A stretch of DNA of 64,000 nucleotides from Microbacterium nymphoidis (GTDB lineage Bacteria > Actinomycetota > Actinomycetes > Actinomycetales > Microbacteriaceae): the NCBI RefSeq assembly GCF_021044885.1, contig NZ_JAJNOD010000002.1:248001-312000 (forward strand), in the 5' to 3' direction. Position 1 is the first letter of the stretch. Every line of letters starts with the position of its first letter. Shown one piece after another: positions 41,420-50,386 of this stretch. The notes below the pieces were generated by a model. That model did no database searches and was not told where the DNA came from. It saw only the letters and a list, made by a program, of their open reading frames with translations. Both the position numbers and the translations under genes were made by a program.

Positions 41420-41848
41420 GTGGCACGCCTCATTCCCATCGTCGTGGTCGCTGCGGTCCTGTTCTGGGTCATCAGCGTGGTGGACTGCGCGCTGCAGCCG
41501 CCGGCTCGCCACCGCGGGGTCTCCAAGCCCGTCTGGATCGTCATTGTGCTGCTGCTGCCGGTGATCGGCGGTGTCCTGTGGTTCTGGATCGGACGCGGGC
41601 GTGCGGCCGCGGCTCCGGCGGGCAATCGCGCGCCCGACGACGATCCGACGTTCCTCGGCACCATCGGCGGGATGACCGCAGCCGAGCGTGCGGAGCAGGA
41701 CGAGCGCATCCGCCGTCTGGAAGAGGAACTCGCCCGCCTCGACGCCGAAGAGGCTCAGGCGAAGCCGAGTGAGAAGCCGGCCGATCCGGAGACGCCCGCG
41801 CCCGATGGCGACGACGATTCTCGCGGACGCTCCGGCGCGCGCGGCTGA
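41420..41848 (+). CDS. PLDc_N-domain membrane protein
   Basis: A 142-residue protein with the phospholipase D nuclease N-terminal (PLDc_N) domain only: spans IPIVVVAAVLFWVISVVDCAL and VWIVIVLLLPVIGGVLWFWIG. No HKD catalytic motif is present, so it is not an enzyme of that class. The C-terminal half is a charged coiled coil (AERAEQDERIRRLEEELARLDAEEAQ) and a disordered acidic tail. It precedes menD closely and is likely cotranscribed. Confidence 0.88.
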   Translation: MARLIPIVVVAAVLFWVISVVDCALQPPARHRGVSKPVWIVIVLLLPVIGGVLWFWIGRGRAAAAPAGNRAPDDDPTFLGTIGGMTAAERAEQDERIRRLEEELARLDAEEAQAKPSEKPADPETPAPDGDDDSRGRSGARG

Positions 41849-41849
41849 G

Positions 41850-43484
41850 ATGCCCGACGAGGCCCCCACGGCCGCCGGGCCGACGGCGTCCCCCGCCATG
41901 GCGGCGATGGCCGCCCTGCTCGATGAGCTCGTCGCCGCGGGACTTCAGCACATCGTGCTGTGTCCGGGATCTCGCTCCCAGGCGCTCGCGCTGCTGGCGG
42001 CCGATCTGGAGCGCAGCGGGCGCGTACGCCTGCACGTGCGCGTGGACGAGCGTTCGGCCGGTTTCCTCGCGCTCGGCATCGGCCGGCAGAGCGGCAGGCC
42101 GGCAGCGGTCATCGTGACCAGCGGCACGGCGGTGGGCAATCTCCTGCCGGCCGCCATGGAAGCCCATCATGCCGGCGTGCCGCTGCTGCTGCTCACTGCC
42201 GACCGCCCGCACGAACTGCGCGGTGTCGGTGCGAATCAGGCGACCACCCAGCCCGGGATGTTCTCCGCGTTCGTCCGGTTCGAGACCGACGCCCCCGTTC
42301 CCGTCGAAGCGGCGGAGATGCTCGATACGGCGGAGATCCACGGATACCGGGAACTGGCGCGCCGCGCGTGGAGGGCTGCCACGGGCGCTCCAGCCGGAGC
42401 CGTGCATCTCAACCTCCCCGTGCGCGAGCCGCTTGCCGGGGCGTTCCCCGAGTGGTGGTCGAAGCCGGCGTCGGGCGAAGGATCGGCTTCGGACCCGGCG
42501 GGGGGAGCCGAGTCCGCCGCTGTGGACGAGGGAGCTCTGGGGTGGGATCTTCCCGCGCACACACTCCTGGTCGCGGGAGCGGATGCCGGGCCGGAGGCGG
42601 CGGTGCTCGCAGAGGAGCGGGGCTGGCCCCTGGTGGCGGAGATCGTCAGCGGCGCCCGCCTGGGCGCAAACGTCGTCCCCGACTACCGCGCCGCACTGCG
42701 CTCCCCGGAACTCGCCGACACCATCCAGCGGGTCGCCGTCATCGGCCATCCCACGCTGACGCGTGAAGTCGCCCGGCTCCTGTCGCGCGCCGACCTGGAC
42801 ATCGTGGCCGTCCCCGCCACCGGTGAGCGATTGAACCTCAACGGCCGCACACGCCCCGTCACGGTGGAGCAGCTGCGGGACGCCGCGCGCGGCGATCGAG
42901 ACTCGTTGGAACGCTGGTTGCGCGGGTCCGCTCCGGCGGCCCCGGCCGAGGGCGGGATCTCCCGCGCCGATCTGGTGCGCGCGGTGTGGCGGGCGAGCGG
43001 CCCCGCCGATCGCGTGATGTTCGGATCGTCCCGTCTGGTCCGTGTGGCCGACAGCGTCCTGGAGCCGCGAGCGGTGCGTGTGCACGCCAATCGGGGGCTC
43101 GCGGGAATCGACGGCACCATCGCCACCGCGATCGGCATCGATGCGGCAGCGCAGAGCGGAGTCACCCGGGTGATCCTGGGCGACCTCACTCTGCTGCACG
43201 ATGCCGGGTCCCTCCTCCTGCCCGCCGACGAGCCCGATCCGCACGTGCAGCTGGTGGTGGGAAACGACGGCGGCGGCACGATCTTCGACACGCTCGAAGT
43301 GGCGGGCGTCGCGGCACCCGAGGCGTTCCGGCGGGTGCAGTACACACCGCAGCAGGTCGACCTCGCCGCCCTCGCGCGCGCCTACGGGTGGGAGCATGTG
43401 CGGGTGAGGAGCGTCGACCACCTCGCCGAGGCGCTGGATCCGCGGCACACGCGGTGCCTCATCGAGGTTCCTCTGGATCGCTGA
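41850..43484 (+). CDS. menD: SEPHCHC synthase (MenD)
   Basis: Thiamine-diphosphate enzyme that adds 2-oxoglutarate-derived succinic semialdehyde to isochorismate. From ATG 41850 the protein has 544 residues. Motifs: HIVLCPGSRSQALALL, VDERSAGFLALGIG, TSGTAVGNLLPAAMEAHHAGVPLLLLTADRP, GVGANQATTQPGMF and ANRGLAGIDGTIATAIG in the cofactor domain. An earlier ATG at 41805 is possible but would overlap the PLDc_N gene by 44 bases; 41850 begins just after its stop. Confidence 0.93.
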   Translation: MPDEAPTAAGPTASPAMAAMAALLDELVAAGLQHIVLCPGSRSQALALLAADLERSGRVRLHVRVDERSAGFLALGIGRQSGRPAAVIVTSGTAVGNLLPAAMEAHHAGVPLLLLTADRPHELRGVGANQATTQPGMFSAFVRFETDAPVPVEAAEMLDTAEIHGYRELARRAWRAATGAPAGAVHLNLPVREPLAGAFPEWWSKPASGEGSASDPAGGAESAAVDEGALGWDLPAHTLLVAGADAGPEAAVLAEERGWPLVAEIVSGARLGANVVPDYRAALRSPELADTIQRVAVIGHPTLTREVARLLSRADLDIVAVPATGERLNLNGRTRPVTVEQLRDAARGDRDSLERWLRGSAPAAPAEGGISRADLVRAVWRASGPADRVMFGSSRLVRVADSVLEPRAVRVHANRGLAGIDGTIATAIGIDAAAQSGVTRVILGDLTLLHDAGSLLLPADEPDPHVQLVVGNDGGGTIFDTLEVAGVAAPEAFRRVQYTPQQVDLAALARAYGWEHVRVRSVDHLAEALDPRHTRCLIEVPLDR

Positions 43485-43514
43485 CGGGTTCACGAACGCG
43501 TTCGGGACCCGTGC

Positions 43515-43520
43515 CAGAAT
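43515..43520 (+). promoter_or_regulatory. -10 box, leaderless ppk2 start
   Basis: CAGAAT, then GTCGCC, then ATG 43527. Confidence 0.5.
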
Positions 43521-43526
43521 GTCGCC

Positions 43527-44390
43527 ATGTCGAAGACGAAGCCCGGCTCCTGGTCCGTTCCCGCCACCGAGGCACTGCGTGTCCGAGACGGATTCCGGCT
43601 CACGGATGTAGACCCCCGCTCCACCCCGGGTTACTCGGGCGACAAGGAGAGCGGACGCTTCGAGCTCACCAGCGGCGTGACCCGGCTCAGCGATCTGCAG
43701 GAACGGCTGTTCGCCTCCAGCCGGATGGGCGACGCGCGTGACAGCGTGCTCCTCGTGCTGCAGGCGATGGACTCCGCCGGCAAGGGCGGCATCGTCCGTC
43801 ACGTCGTGGGAGGAGTCGACCCGCAGGGCGTCTCACTCGCCTCGTTCAAGAAGCCCACCCCGGAGGAGCTCGAGCACGACTTCCTCTGGCGCATTGAGAA
43901 GCGCCTTCCCGAGCCCGGCTTCATCGGGGTGTTCGATCGGTCGCACTACGAGGACGTGCTGATCGGCCGTGTGCGAAAGCTCGCCTCTCCGGAGGAGCTG
44001 GAACGGCGTTACGGCGCCATCGTCGATTTCGAGAACCGGGTGGCGGCCGCGGGAACGCGGATCATCAAGGTCATGCTCCACATCTCCGCGGAGGAGCAGA
44101 AGGTGCGGCTGATGGAGCGCCTCGAGCGCCCCGACAAGCACTGGAAGTACAACCCCGGCGACGTGGACGAACGCGTGCTGTGGCCCGACTACATGCAGGC
44201 GTACCAGCAGGTGTTCGACCGCACGTCGACGGACGTCGCGCCCTGGTTCGTGGTTCCGGCCGACCGCAAGTGGTTCGCTCGCCTGGCCGTGCAGGAACTG
44301 CTGGTCGCCACGCTCACGGACATCGCGCCGGCGTGGCCGAAGGCGGACTACGACGTCGACGCTGAGATGGCGCGCCTCGCAGCGAGCTGA
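43527..44390 (+). CDS. ppk2: polyphosphate kinase 2 family protein
   Basis: Uses inorganic polyphosphate to phosphorylate nucleotides. The 287-residue single PPK2 domain has Walker A AMDSAGKGGIVRHV, FKKPTPEELEHDFLWR, the Walker B region IGVFDRSHYEDVLIGRV and lid residues ERPDKHWKYNPGDVDER. Subclass (AMP or nucleoside diphosphate as acceptor) cannot be fixed by eye. It converges on the MFS gene with 16 bases between the stops. Confidence 0.94.
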   Translation: MSKTKPGSWSVPATEALRVRDGFRLTDVDPRSTPGYSGDKESGRFELTSGVTRLSDLQERLFASSRMGDARDSVLLVLQAMDSAGKGGIVRHVVGGVDPQGVSLASFKKPTPEELEHDFLWRIEKRLPEPGFIGVFDRSHYEDVLIGRVRKLASPEELERRYGAIVDFENRVAAAGTRIIKVMLHISAEEQKVRLMERLERPDKHWKYNPGDVDERVLWPDYMQAYQQVFDRTSTDVAPWFVVPADRKWFARLAVQELLVATLTDIAPAWPKADYDVDAEMARLAAS

Positions 44391-44406
44391 TCAGCGGGCG
44401 GTGTGA

Positions 44407-45642
44407 TCAGCGGACGGTGTCGATCGATCGCCAGCGCCGGCCTGAGCCCAGCGCGAGGATCGTGACGAGGTATGCGGCGCCGCCCACGGCATAGGCCTCG
44501 GTCAGCCCCAGCAGATCGACGCCGGCTCCCGCGAGCAGGGTGCCGATCGGCATGCCGGCGGCGACGCCGGTGCTCACCGCGCCGAGGGTGCGGGCACGGA
44601 TCGCGGACGGGATCACCCGCAGCAGCGCTGTGTCCAGGATCGGGTTGAGGGGACCGGCCAGGAGCCCCGCCATGGCGGTTCCGGCGAGCAGGACGGGAAG
44701 GGGCGGACGCAGGGCGAACAGCCCGAACATCCCGGGTCCCACGACCAGGAAGAGCACGAGGATGACCGTGCGTCGGGGCCACCGCGCCGGGATCAGCGTC
44801 GACAGGGCCGCTCCCGTGAGCGCCCCACCGGCAAAGAAGGCGGTCATCGCGCCGTACGCTGCGCCATCGGGGGCATAGGCCGTTGCGGTGATCGGGTTCA
44901 GCACCGAGAAGGCGGCGATGTCGAGCAGGTTGGTGATGATCAGCAATCCCACGATCGCGCGCACCACCGGCGTGGTCCAGACGAACCGGATGCCGGCGGT
45001 GACCCCGCGCCAGCCGAGCCCGGAATCCTCCAATGCCGAGTCCAGCCGATCCAGCGCGATCACCGGGACGCACAGGATCGTCACCGTCACCGCCGCCGCG
45101 AAGAGTGCGGTGGTGACGAGCAAGGTGGGGCCGGCGCCGGCGAGCGCGACGAGACCACCCGCCGCCGCAGCTCCGATCATCATGCTCATGCGGGACACCG
45201 TCGCGTCGATCGCCGTCGCCTTCTCCAGGCCGAGTCCGGCGAGCGCGCTCAGCTCCGGCACCTGGCTCGCGCGTGCCGCACGACCGGGGGCATCCAGCAG
45301 GTTGGAGAGGAACACCAGTGCCAGAAGCAGCCCGAAGGGCAGCGCGTCGAGGGCGAGCAGTGCGGGAATGGCGGCGATCGTCGCTCCGCTGGCGGTGTCG
45401 GCGATGATGCTCGCCCGGCGGAAGCCGAGTCGATCCACCACGATCCCCCCGAGCGCCCCGCCGATGAGCAGCGGCGCCGTCGCCGCCGTGCCTGCCAGAC
45501 CCGTGGCCCAGGCGGATCCGGTGGTCTGCAGCACGATCAGGGGGATCGCGATCGTCGTGATCGCGTTGCCGAGCTGGGACAGCGCACCGGCCGCGAAAAG
45601 GGCGACCAGGGGGCCGCGACGCCGGACGGCGGTGCCGGTCAC
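44407..45642 (-). CDS. MFS exporter
   Basis: A 411-residue 12-span major facilitator protein, probably a drug or metabolite exporter. It begins PLVALFAAGALSQLGNAITTIAIPLIVLQTTGSAWATGL, followed by the motif A segment GGALGGIVVDRLGFRR; a middle acidic loop (ALDRLDSALEDSG) separates the halves. The GTG at 45642 is two bases past the stop of the ArsR-type gene, so both are in one operon and the regulator probably controls the exporter. Confidence 0.9.
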   Translation of the reverse strand: MTGTAVRRRGPLVALFAAGALSQLGNAITTIAIPLIVLQTTGSAWATGLAGTAATAPLLIGGALGGIVVDRLGFRRASIIADTASGATIAAIPALLALDALPFGLLLALVFLSNLLDAPGRAARASQVPELSALAGLGLEKATAIDATVSRMSMMIGAAAAGGLVALAGAGPTLLVTTALFAAAVTVTILCVPVIALDRLDSALEDSGLGWRGVTAGIRFVWTTPVVRAIVGLLIITNLLDIAAFSVLNPITATAYAPDGAAYGAMTAFFAGGALTGAALSTLIPARWPRRTVILVLFLVVGPGMFGLFALRPPLPVLLAGTAMAGLLAGPLNPILDTALLRVIPSAIRARTLGAVSTGVAAGMPIGTLLAGAGVDLLGLTEAYAVGGAAYLVTILALGSGRRWRSIDTVR

Positions 45643-45643
45643 G

Positions 45644-46213
45644 TCATCGCCGCCCGAAGCTGGCGTAGATGAAGCGCACGGGGCGGACGTCGGCGTCGTC
45701 GCGTCGTTCGTATCCTCGTCGGGACCAGCGTGCGGCGAGCTCCTCCACCTCCCGGCGCAGCTCGTCCGCCTCGTCGGCGGTGAGCCAGGAGATGATGTCG
45801 CCGAGCGTAGCCGCCTCGATCCACTCCGGTGCGTCACCGTCTTCCCGGTCGAGGTGCTCGAGGAGTTCGGCCTCGTAGGACTGCACGATGGTGCGGCGAA
45901 ACGCCCAGCTCGCCTCCCGCTGTTCCTGCTCCTCTTGCAGTTCGGCGGGCACGTAGTGCGTGGTGTCCGCGGTGGCACGCCACCAGCGTTCGCGTCCGTC
46001 ACGGGCGAGGTCGGGTGCCGGTGCCACGAAGCCGTGCGTCGCCAGGGTGGCGAGGTGATAGCTCACCGAGCCGGGCGCGGCGGACAGGGCCGCAGCGAGC
46101 TGACCCACCGTCATGGCTCCCCGGGTGCGGAGCTCGCCGATGATCTTCAGCCGCAGCGGATGGGCCAGCGCGCGCAGAGCAGAGGGATCGTTTACCCGGA
46201 TCGCATCGGTCAT
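45644..46213 (-). CDS. ArsR-like winged-helix regulator
   Basis: A 189-residue regulator. The DNA-binding part is ALRALAHPLRLKIIGELRTRGAMTVGQLAAALSAAPGSVSYHLATLATHGFV, then a longer C-terminal region with a tryptophan-rich segment (RERWWRATADTTHYV) typical of ArsR-type regulators that govern MFS genes. ATG 46213 is chosen because TACACT ends exactly six bases upstream; an earlier start at 46234 would lie inside that promoter. Confidence 0.88.
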   Translation of the reverse strand: MTDAIRVNDPSALRALAHPLRLKIIGELRTRGAMTVGQLAAALSAAPGSVSYHLATLATHGFVAPAPDLARDGRERWWRATADTTHYVPAELQEEQEQREASWAFRRTIVQSYEAELLEHLDREDGDAPEWIEAATLGDIISWLTADEADELRREVEELAARWSRRGYERRDDADVRPVRFIYASFGRR

Positions 46214-46219
46214 GGTCCG

Positions 46220-46225
46220 AGTGTA
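46220..46225 (-). promoter_or_regulatory. -10 box of ArsR-MFS operon
   Basis: TACACT on the minus strand; spacer CGGACC; ATG at 46213. Confidence 0.55.
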
Positions 46226-46360
46226 GGTATACAAGAGTTATTGCACAAGAAATCTTGTCTAATCTGACGTGCGAGCAGTTCAGAAGTCCGTCTGGCGAGC
46301 TGGGCTACTGCCCTCGCGGAGCTGAAATCGGCGTTCGCGCCTGAAGACTGACGGCTCGCT

Positions 46361-47599
46361 TCAGGCAAGCGCCTCCACGATCGGGCGGAACTTCACCCGT
46401 GTCTCCAGCATCTCCTTCTCCGGGTCCGATTCCGCAACGATGCCGGCGCCGGCGTGGGCGGTGAGGGCGAACGATCCGTCCTCGTTCGCCGAGACCTGGA
46501 CGCAGCGCAGGGCGATGGCCCACTCTCCGTCCCCCTGCGCGTCGATCCAGCCGACCGGGCCCGCATAACGACCACGATCCGACGGTTCCAGCCGTGCGAT
46601 CAGGTCCATCGCCGTCGGCGTGGGCGTTCCGGCCACCGCGGCCGTCGGGTGGACGGCGCCGACGAGATCCAGGCTTGACGCCGCGTCTGACAGCGTGCCC
46701 TCCACGTCCGTCGCCAGGTGCCAGACGTTGGGCAGCTTCAGCGTGAACGGTTCCTCACCTGCCACCAGCGCCGTGGTGTGCGGCTCCAGCGCGCTCAGCA
46801 GGCTGCGCACGGCGAACCCGTGCTCGTCCTGGTCCTTCGTGCTGGTGCGGAGGGCAATCGCCGCGGCATTGTCGGCATCGGCATCGGCGCCGCGGGCGAT
46901 GGTGCCGGCGAGCACCCGTGCGGTCACGGTGCCGCGAGAGACGGTGACGAGCGTCTCGGGGCTCGCGCCGATGATGCCGTCGACGGCATACGTCCACGTG
47001 TCGGGATAGGCATCATGCAGTTCGCGCGCCAGGCGGCGAAGATCCGCACCCGCGGGAGCGGATCCCACGAGGTCGCGCGCGAGGACGACCTTCTCCACCC
47101 GGCCGGCGGCGATCGCCTCCAGTCCCGCGGTCACCGCGAGCTGGTAGCCGGCCGGATCCAGTGCGCCCGGGCCCAGGGTGGCGGACCAGTATGGTCCCCA
47201 TGGCGACGGTGCTGGGGTATCCGCCGTGCCGACGGTGGTGAGCCACGCGTCCGGGCCGCGCCGGCCGATCACAGCCTGCGGCACGGTCAGCGTGGACGGC
47301 GAGGCGGAGCGGTCGTCGAAGGCGAGCGCTCCGAAAGCCACGAGTCCCGTACCGGCCACGCCGATCGGGTCATCGATGATCGCCGCCGCGGAGAGCTCCC
47401 GCCATCGGGAGGCCAGTCGCGCCGCGCGGTCTCCGCCGCTCTCGGAGAGCACCGCGACGGGGGAGCCCGCACCGATCAGAGCATCACCGCGGCGCATCCA
47501 CACCAGGGGTGCAGCGGGGTCGGTGACAGCGAGGAGATCGTCGGGAGAATCGATGCGCCGGGTGGTGACCACCAGGCGCGGAACGGGCGATTCGATCAC
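46361..47599 (-). CDS. menF: isochorismate synthase
   Basis: Chorismate-utilising enzyme that opens menaquinone synthesis by making isochorismate. The 412-residue protein shows VEKVVLARDLVG, the GIIGASPETLVTVSRG loop, RVLAGTIARG, HPTAAVAGTPT, RGRYAGPVGWIDAQGDGEWAIALRCVQV and the C-terminal metal/substrate segment AHAGAGIVAESDPEKEMLET. An EntC-type siderophore role is less likely because seven other men genes surround it. GTG 47599 follows a TAGGCT box by six bases. Confidence 0.93.
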   Translation of the reverse strand: MIESPVPRLVVTTRRIDSPDDLLAVTDPAAPLVWMRRGDALIGAGSPVAVLSESGGDRAARLASRWRELSAAAIIDDPIGVAGTGLVAFGALAFDDRSASPSTLTVPQAVIGRRGPDAWLTTVGTADTPAPSPWGPYWSATLGPGALDPAGYQLAVTAGLEAIAAGRVEKVVLARDLVGSAPAGADLRRLARELHDAYPDTWTYAVDGIIGASPETLVTVSRGTVTARVLAGTIARGADADADNAAAIALRTSTKDQDEHGFAVRSLLSALEPHTTALVAGEEPFTLKLPNVWHLATDVEGTLSDAASSLDLVGAVHPTAAVAGTPTPTAMDLIARLEPSDRGRYAGPVGWIDAQGDGEWAIALRCVQVSANEDGSFALTAHAGAGIVAESDPEKEMLETRVKFRPIVEALA

Positions 47600-47605
47600 C
47601 CCTCC

Positions 47606-47611
47606 AGCCTA
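47606..47611 (-). promoter_or_regulatory. -10 box of menF
   Basis: TAGGCT on the minus strand; spacer GGAGGG; GTG at 47599. Confidence 0.6.
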
Positions 47612-47646
47612 GATCGTGCGGGCGGGATCGACGTCTGAGCCGTGTC

Positions 47647-47652
47647 TAGACT
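47647..47652 (+). promoter_or_regulatory. -10 box of DUF402 gene
   Basis: TAGACT; spacer GCGGTG; ATG 47659. This places the start at 47659 rather than at the GTG three bases earlier. It is divergent from the menF promoter only 36 bases away. Confidence 0.6.
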
Positions 47653-47658
47653 GCGGTG

Positions 47659-48195
47659 ATGGAGCGAATCGCGGGAATGCCGGTGCGAATGCTGTGGCAG
47701 AAGTGGAACGGGGCGCCGCACTGGGAGCATGACTGCATCTACCTGGGCTCTGACCAGTGGGGTCACTGGGTCGGTCAGGAGATCGGCTGGCGCAGCGAGC
47801 GGCCCGGCGCATCCATGCCCGCCCGATCGCGGACGCTGAGCCTGATCCCGCCGTCAGCGGACCACGTTCCCACCTTCAACGCCCGCCCGCTCGACTATGC
47901 CGTCTATGTCGACATCGCCTGGGACGTGCGGTGGGACGGTGCCGATGTGGTTCGCGGCATCGACATGGACCTCGACGTCATCCGCGCGCGCGACGAGCGT
48001 GGCACCTGGATCGACGATGAAGACGAGTGGGCGGACCATCGCGTGCGATACGGCTATCCCGAAGACATCGTCCGCGAACTCGAGGAGCGGACCGGCGTCA
48101 TCGCCGCGGATGTGCGAGCCGGACGAGCGCCCTATGACGAGGCGACGGTGGAGTTCTGGAACCGGCGGCTGGACGAGGTGCTCGCACAACGCTGA
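47659..48195 (+). CDS. DUF402-domain protein
   Basis: A 178-residue DUF402 (YgaC-like) protein. Its core has YVDIAWDVRWDGADVVRGIDMDLDVIR and the acidic WIDDEDEW, which match the aspartate cluster used for metal-dependent nucleotide phosphatase activity in characterised members such as Ntdp. Substrate here is unknown. It stands alone between divergent menF and a downstream MFS gene with its own promoter. Confidence 0.88.
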   Translation: MERIAGMPVRMLWQKWNGAPHWEHDCIYLGSDQWGHWVGQEIGWRSERPGASMPARSRTLSLIPPSADHVPTFNARPLDYAVYVDIAWDVRWDGADVVRGIDMDLDVIRARDERGTWIDDEDEWADHRVRYGYPEDIVRELEERTGVIAADVRAGRAPYDEATVEFWNRRLDEVLAQR

Positions 48196-48259
48196 TCGTT
48201 CGCGGACGATCGGCTCGGCGGTCCGGACGCTCTGCCCGGTGCGGTGCGGGGCGCCGGAT

Positions 48260-48265
48260 GAGACT
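48260..48265 (+). promoter_or_regulatory. possible -10 box of MFS gene
   Basis: GAGACT, then CAGAAC, then ATG 48272; first base departs from TAnnnT. Confidence 0.35.
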
Positions 48266-48271
48266 CAGAAC

Positions 48272-49507
48272 ATGACAACCCAGACCAGCCCGGTCCCGAC
48301 GGCTCCCGGCATCGCCTCACCCGCATCGACTCGATCGATCGGCCGTGGGCGCGGACTGGCCGCGCTCGTCGCGATGGCCGTCACCAGCTTCATCCTCATC
48401 ACCGCGGAGTTCCTCCCCGGCGGCCTGCTCACACTCATCGCAGCGGACCTCGGCGTCACCGCGGGTCAGGCGGGTCAGGCCGTCACGGTCACCGCCCTCG
48501 CGGGTCTGCTGATCGCCCCGACCATCACGCTGATCGTTCCAGGACTGGATCGACGGGTCGTGATGACCGCGCTCGCGGCGCTCGCTGCGGTGTCCGACCT
48601 GGCCGTGGCATTGGCGCCGAACCTTCTCACCCTGCTCCTGTCGCGCCTGCTCATCGGTGCGGCCATCGGCGGATTCTGGTCGCTCTCGCTCGCTGTGGTG
48701 GCCCGGATCACATCGCCGAGCGGCGTCGCGCGCGGAATGATGATCGTCAATGTCGGCAACACGCTGGCGTCCGTGATCGGGGTGCCTCTCGGCATCTGGG
48801 CAAGCGGCACGCTGCCCTGGCGAGACGTCTTCGTGATTGCGGCCGGACTGTCCCTGGCCGTCGCCATCGCCCTCCTGTTCCTGCTGCCGGTCACCCCGGC
48901 GGGCCCCCGCGCCGGCCTCGGCATCTTCACGCGCATGCTGCGTCGTCCCGGCATCACTCCGGGACTCATCGGGCATGTGCTCGTGGTGCTCGGGCACATG
49001 GGTGCCTACGCCTTCATCCGGGTGGGTCTGGAGCGCATCCCGGATCTGGACGCCGCTGGCGTCGGTGTGCTGCTGACCGCCTTCGGGGTCGGCGGGTTCC
49101 TGGGAAACCTGCTGTGCGGACTCGTGGCCGCACGCTCGCTCCGGCTGCTGTCCGCCGTGGTTCCCGTCGTGATGGGCATGATGATCGGCGCGCTCGCGCT
49201 CTTCCCGAGCTTCGGTCTGGGACTTGCCGCAACGGCGCTGTGGGGCGCGTCGTTCGGTGGCTGGCTCGTGGTCGTCAACGCCTGGATTGCGCGGGTCATG
49301 CCCGACGAGCTCGAGACCGGAGGGAGCCTGGTGGTGGTCGGCTTCCAGCTCGCCATCGTGATCGGTGCCGCAGCGGGCGGCTGGATCGTCGATCAGAGCG
49401 GCGCGTTCACACTCTTCCTCGCCGCAGGGGCCGCGGCGATCGTGGGAGGCATCGTGTTCGCGGCGTCCGCACGCTCGCGCCATTCGGACGGAGCCACACC
49501 GGTGTGA
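48272..49507 (+). CDS. MFS transporter (sugar/drug efflux type)
   Basis: A 411-residue 12-span major facilitator protein with the opening AALVAMAVTSFILITAEFLPGGLLTLIAADLGVTAGQAGQ seen in the YdeA/AraJ-like efflux group. Motif A-like LIVPGLDRRVVMTAL and the LLIGAAIGGFWSLSLAVVARI helix are clear. ATG 48272 (MTTQTSPVPTAP) is the sensible start although the frame is open upstream. Its last 115 bases overlap the convergent AraC-type gene. Confidence 0.9.
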   Translation: MTTQTSPVPTAPGIASPASTRSIGRGRGLAALVAMAVTSFILITAEFLPGGLLTLIAADLGVTAGQAGQAVTVTALAGLLIAPTITLIVPGLDRRVVMTALAALAAVSDLAVALAPNLLTLLLSRLLIGAAIGGFWSLSLAVVARITSPSGVARGMMIVNVGNTLASVIGVPLGIWASGTLPWRDVFVIAAGLSLAVAIALLFLLPVTPAGPRAGLGIFTRMLRRPGITPGLIGHVLVVLGHMGAYAFIRVGLERIPDLDAAGVGVLLTAFGVGGFLGNLLCGLVAARSLRLLSAVVPVVMGMMIGALALFPSFGLGLAATALWGASFGGWLVVVNAWIARVMPDELETGGSLVVVGFQLAIVIGAAAGGWIVDQSGAFTLFLAAGAAAIVGGIVFAASARSRHSDGATPV

Positions 49508-50310
49508 CGACGGAAGGCGCGGCGGAAGCCCTCGTCGGAGTCGTACCCCACGGCGCGCGCCGCCAGGGACACCGGCTCTCCGATGCGCAGCCGCTGCGCC
49601 GCCGCCGTCATCCGCACGGTGGTGACGTATTCGGCGGGCGAGACGCCGAGGCAGGCACGGAACCGCTCGGCGAATGCGGAGCGCCCCATGGCGCTGCGGG
49701 CCGCGAGCTCGGCCACCGACCACGGATGAGCGAGGTCGGCGTGCACGGCATCGATCGCCTGTTGCAGGTACGGGTCGATGGCCGGTGCGGGCCACCCCTG
49801 CGGTGCGCACCCCTGAACCGCCCAGCGCCGGAGCGCCACGGTCAGCAGGGTGGTCACGATGCGGGCGCACACGAGCCCGTCCACTGGGGAGGGGGCGGCG
49901 TCGCAGCCGAGCATCGCGACGAGGGCCGACGCCGACGGCTCGCGCTCGGGCAGATCGGCGATGGAGATCGTCGTGGGCAGCTGCGCGGCACGTTCCGGCG
50001 CGCGGACGCGGACCACCTCGGCGACCAGCGCCGACACCGGTGAGAGCGCGTGCAGGCGGATGGCGCCGGACGAATCCAGCAGCAGGTGACCGGCATGCAG
50101 CCGGTCATGGGGGTGGCTGCCGGGGGCGGCCACCGTTCCCTCGTGCACGTACACCAGCGTGGTGGTGGGCCACGTCGGGAGGGGGTCGCCGTCGTCGAGG
50201 CGCACGCGTGTGGCCGTGCGGATCTCCCACTCGGAGTCGCTGAGGAACCGGTCCAGCGCCCGAAGGTCCACTCCCGGATCCGTCGAGCTGGCGATGGCGG
50301 TGGGCGTCAT
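49393..50310 (-). CDS. AraC-family transcriptional regulator
   Basis: A 305-residue regulator with an N-terminal cupin-like ligand domain (STDPGVDLRALDRFLSDSEWEIRT onward) and a C-terminal double HTH: WSVAELAARSAMGRSAFAERFRACLGVSPAEYVT and LAARAVGYDSDEGFRRAFRRHTGVAPSEW. ATG 50310 is the likely start; an upstream TTG at 50322 would add four residues. Its last 37 codons are antisense to the MFS gene end, so the two are physically locked together and the regulator probably controls that exporter. Confidence 0.88.
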   Translation of the reverse strand: MTPTAIASSTDPGVDLRALDRFLSDSEWEIRTATRVRLDDGDPLPTWPTTTLVYVHEGTVAAPGSHPHDRLHAGHLLLDSSGAIRLHALSPVSALVAEVVRVRAPERAAQLPTTISIADLPEREPSASALVAMLGCDAAPSPVDGLVCARIVTTLLTVALRRWAVQGCAPQGWPAPAIDPYLQQAIDAVHADLAHPWSVAELAARSAMGRSAFAERFRACLGVSPAEYVTTVRMTAAAQRLRIGEPVSLAARAVGYDSDEGFRRAFRRHTGVAPSEWRERADAANTMPPTIAAAPAARKSVNAPL

Positions 50311-50374
50311 GACCTCTGCCAACGACCGCCATCACGCGCGTATTCCACCCGGACGACGCGCAGGTGCGGCCACG

Positions 50375-50380
50375 TAGACT
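50375..50380 (+). promoter_or_regulatory. -10 box of menG
   Basis: TAGACT; spacer CGTGGG; GTG at 50387. Confidence 0.6.
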
Positions 50381-50386
50381 CGTGGG

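Noticed and set aside
43486..43515. Palindromic GAACGCGTTC between menD and ppk2 as an operator
   Set aside because: Short GC-rich palindromes of this kind are common here and it is at no fixed distance from a promoter element.
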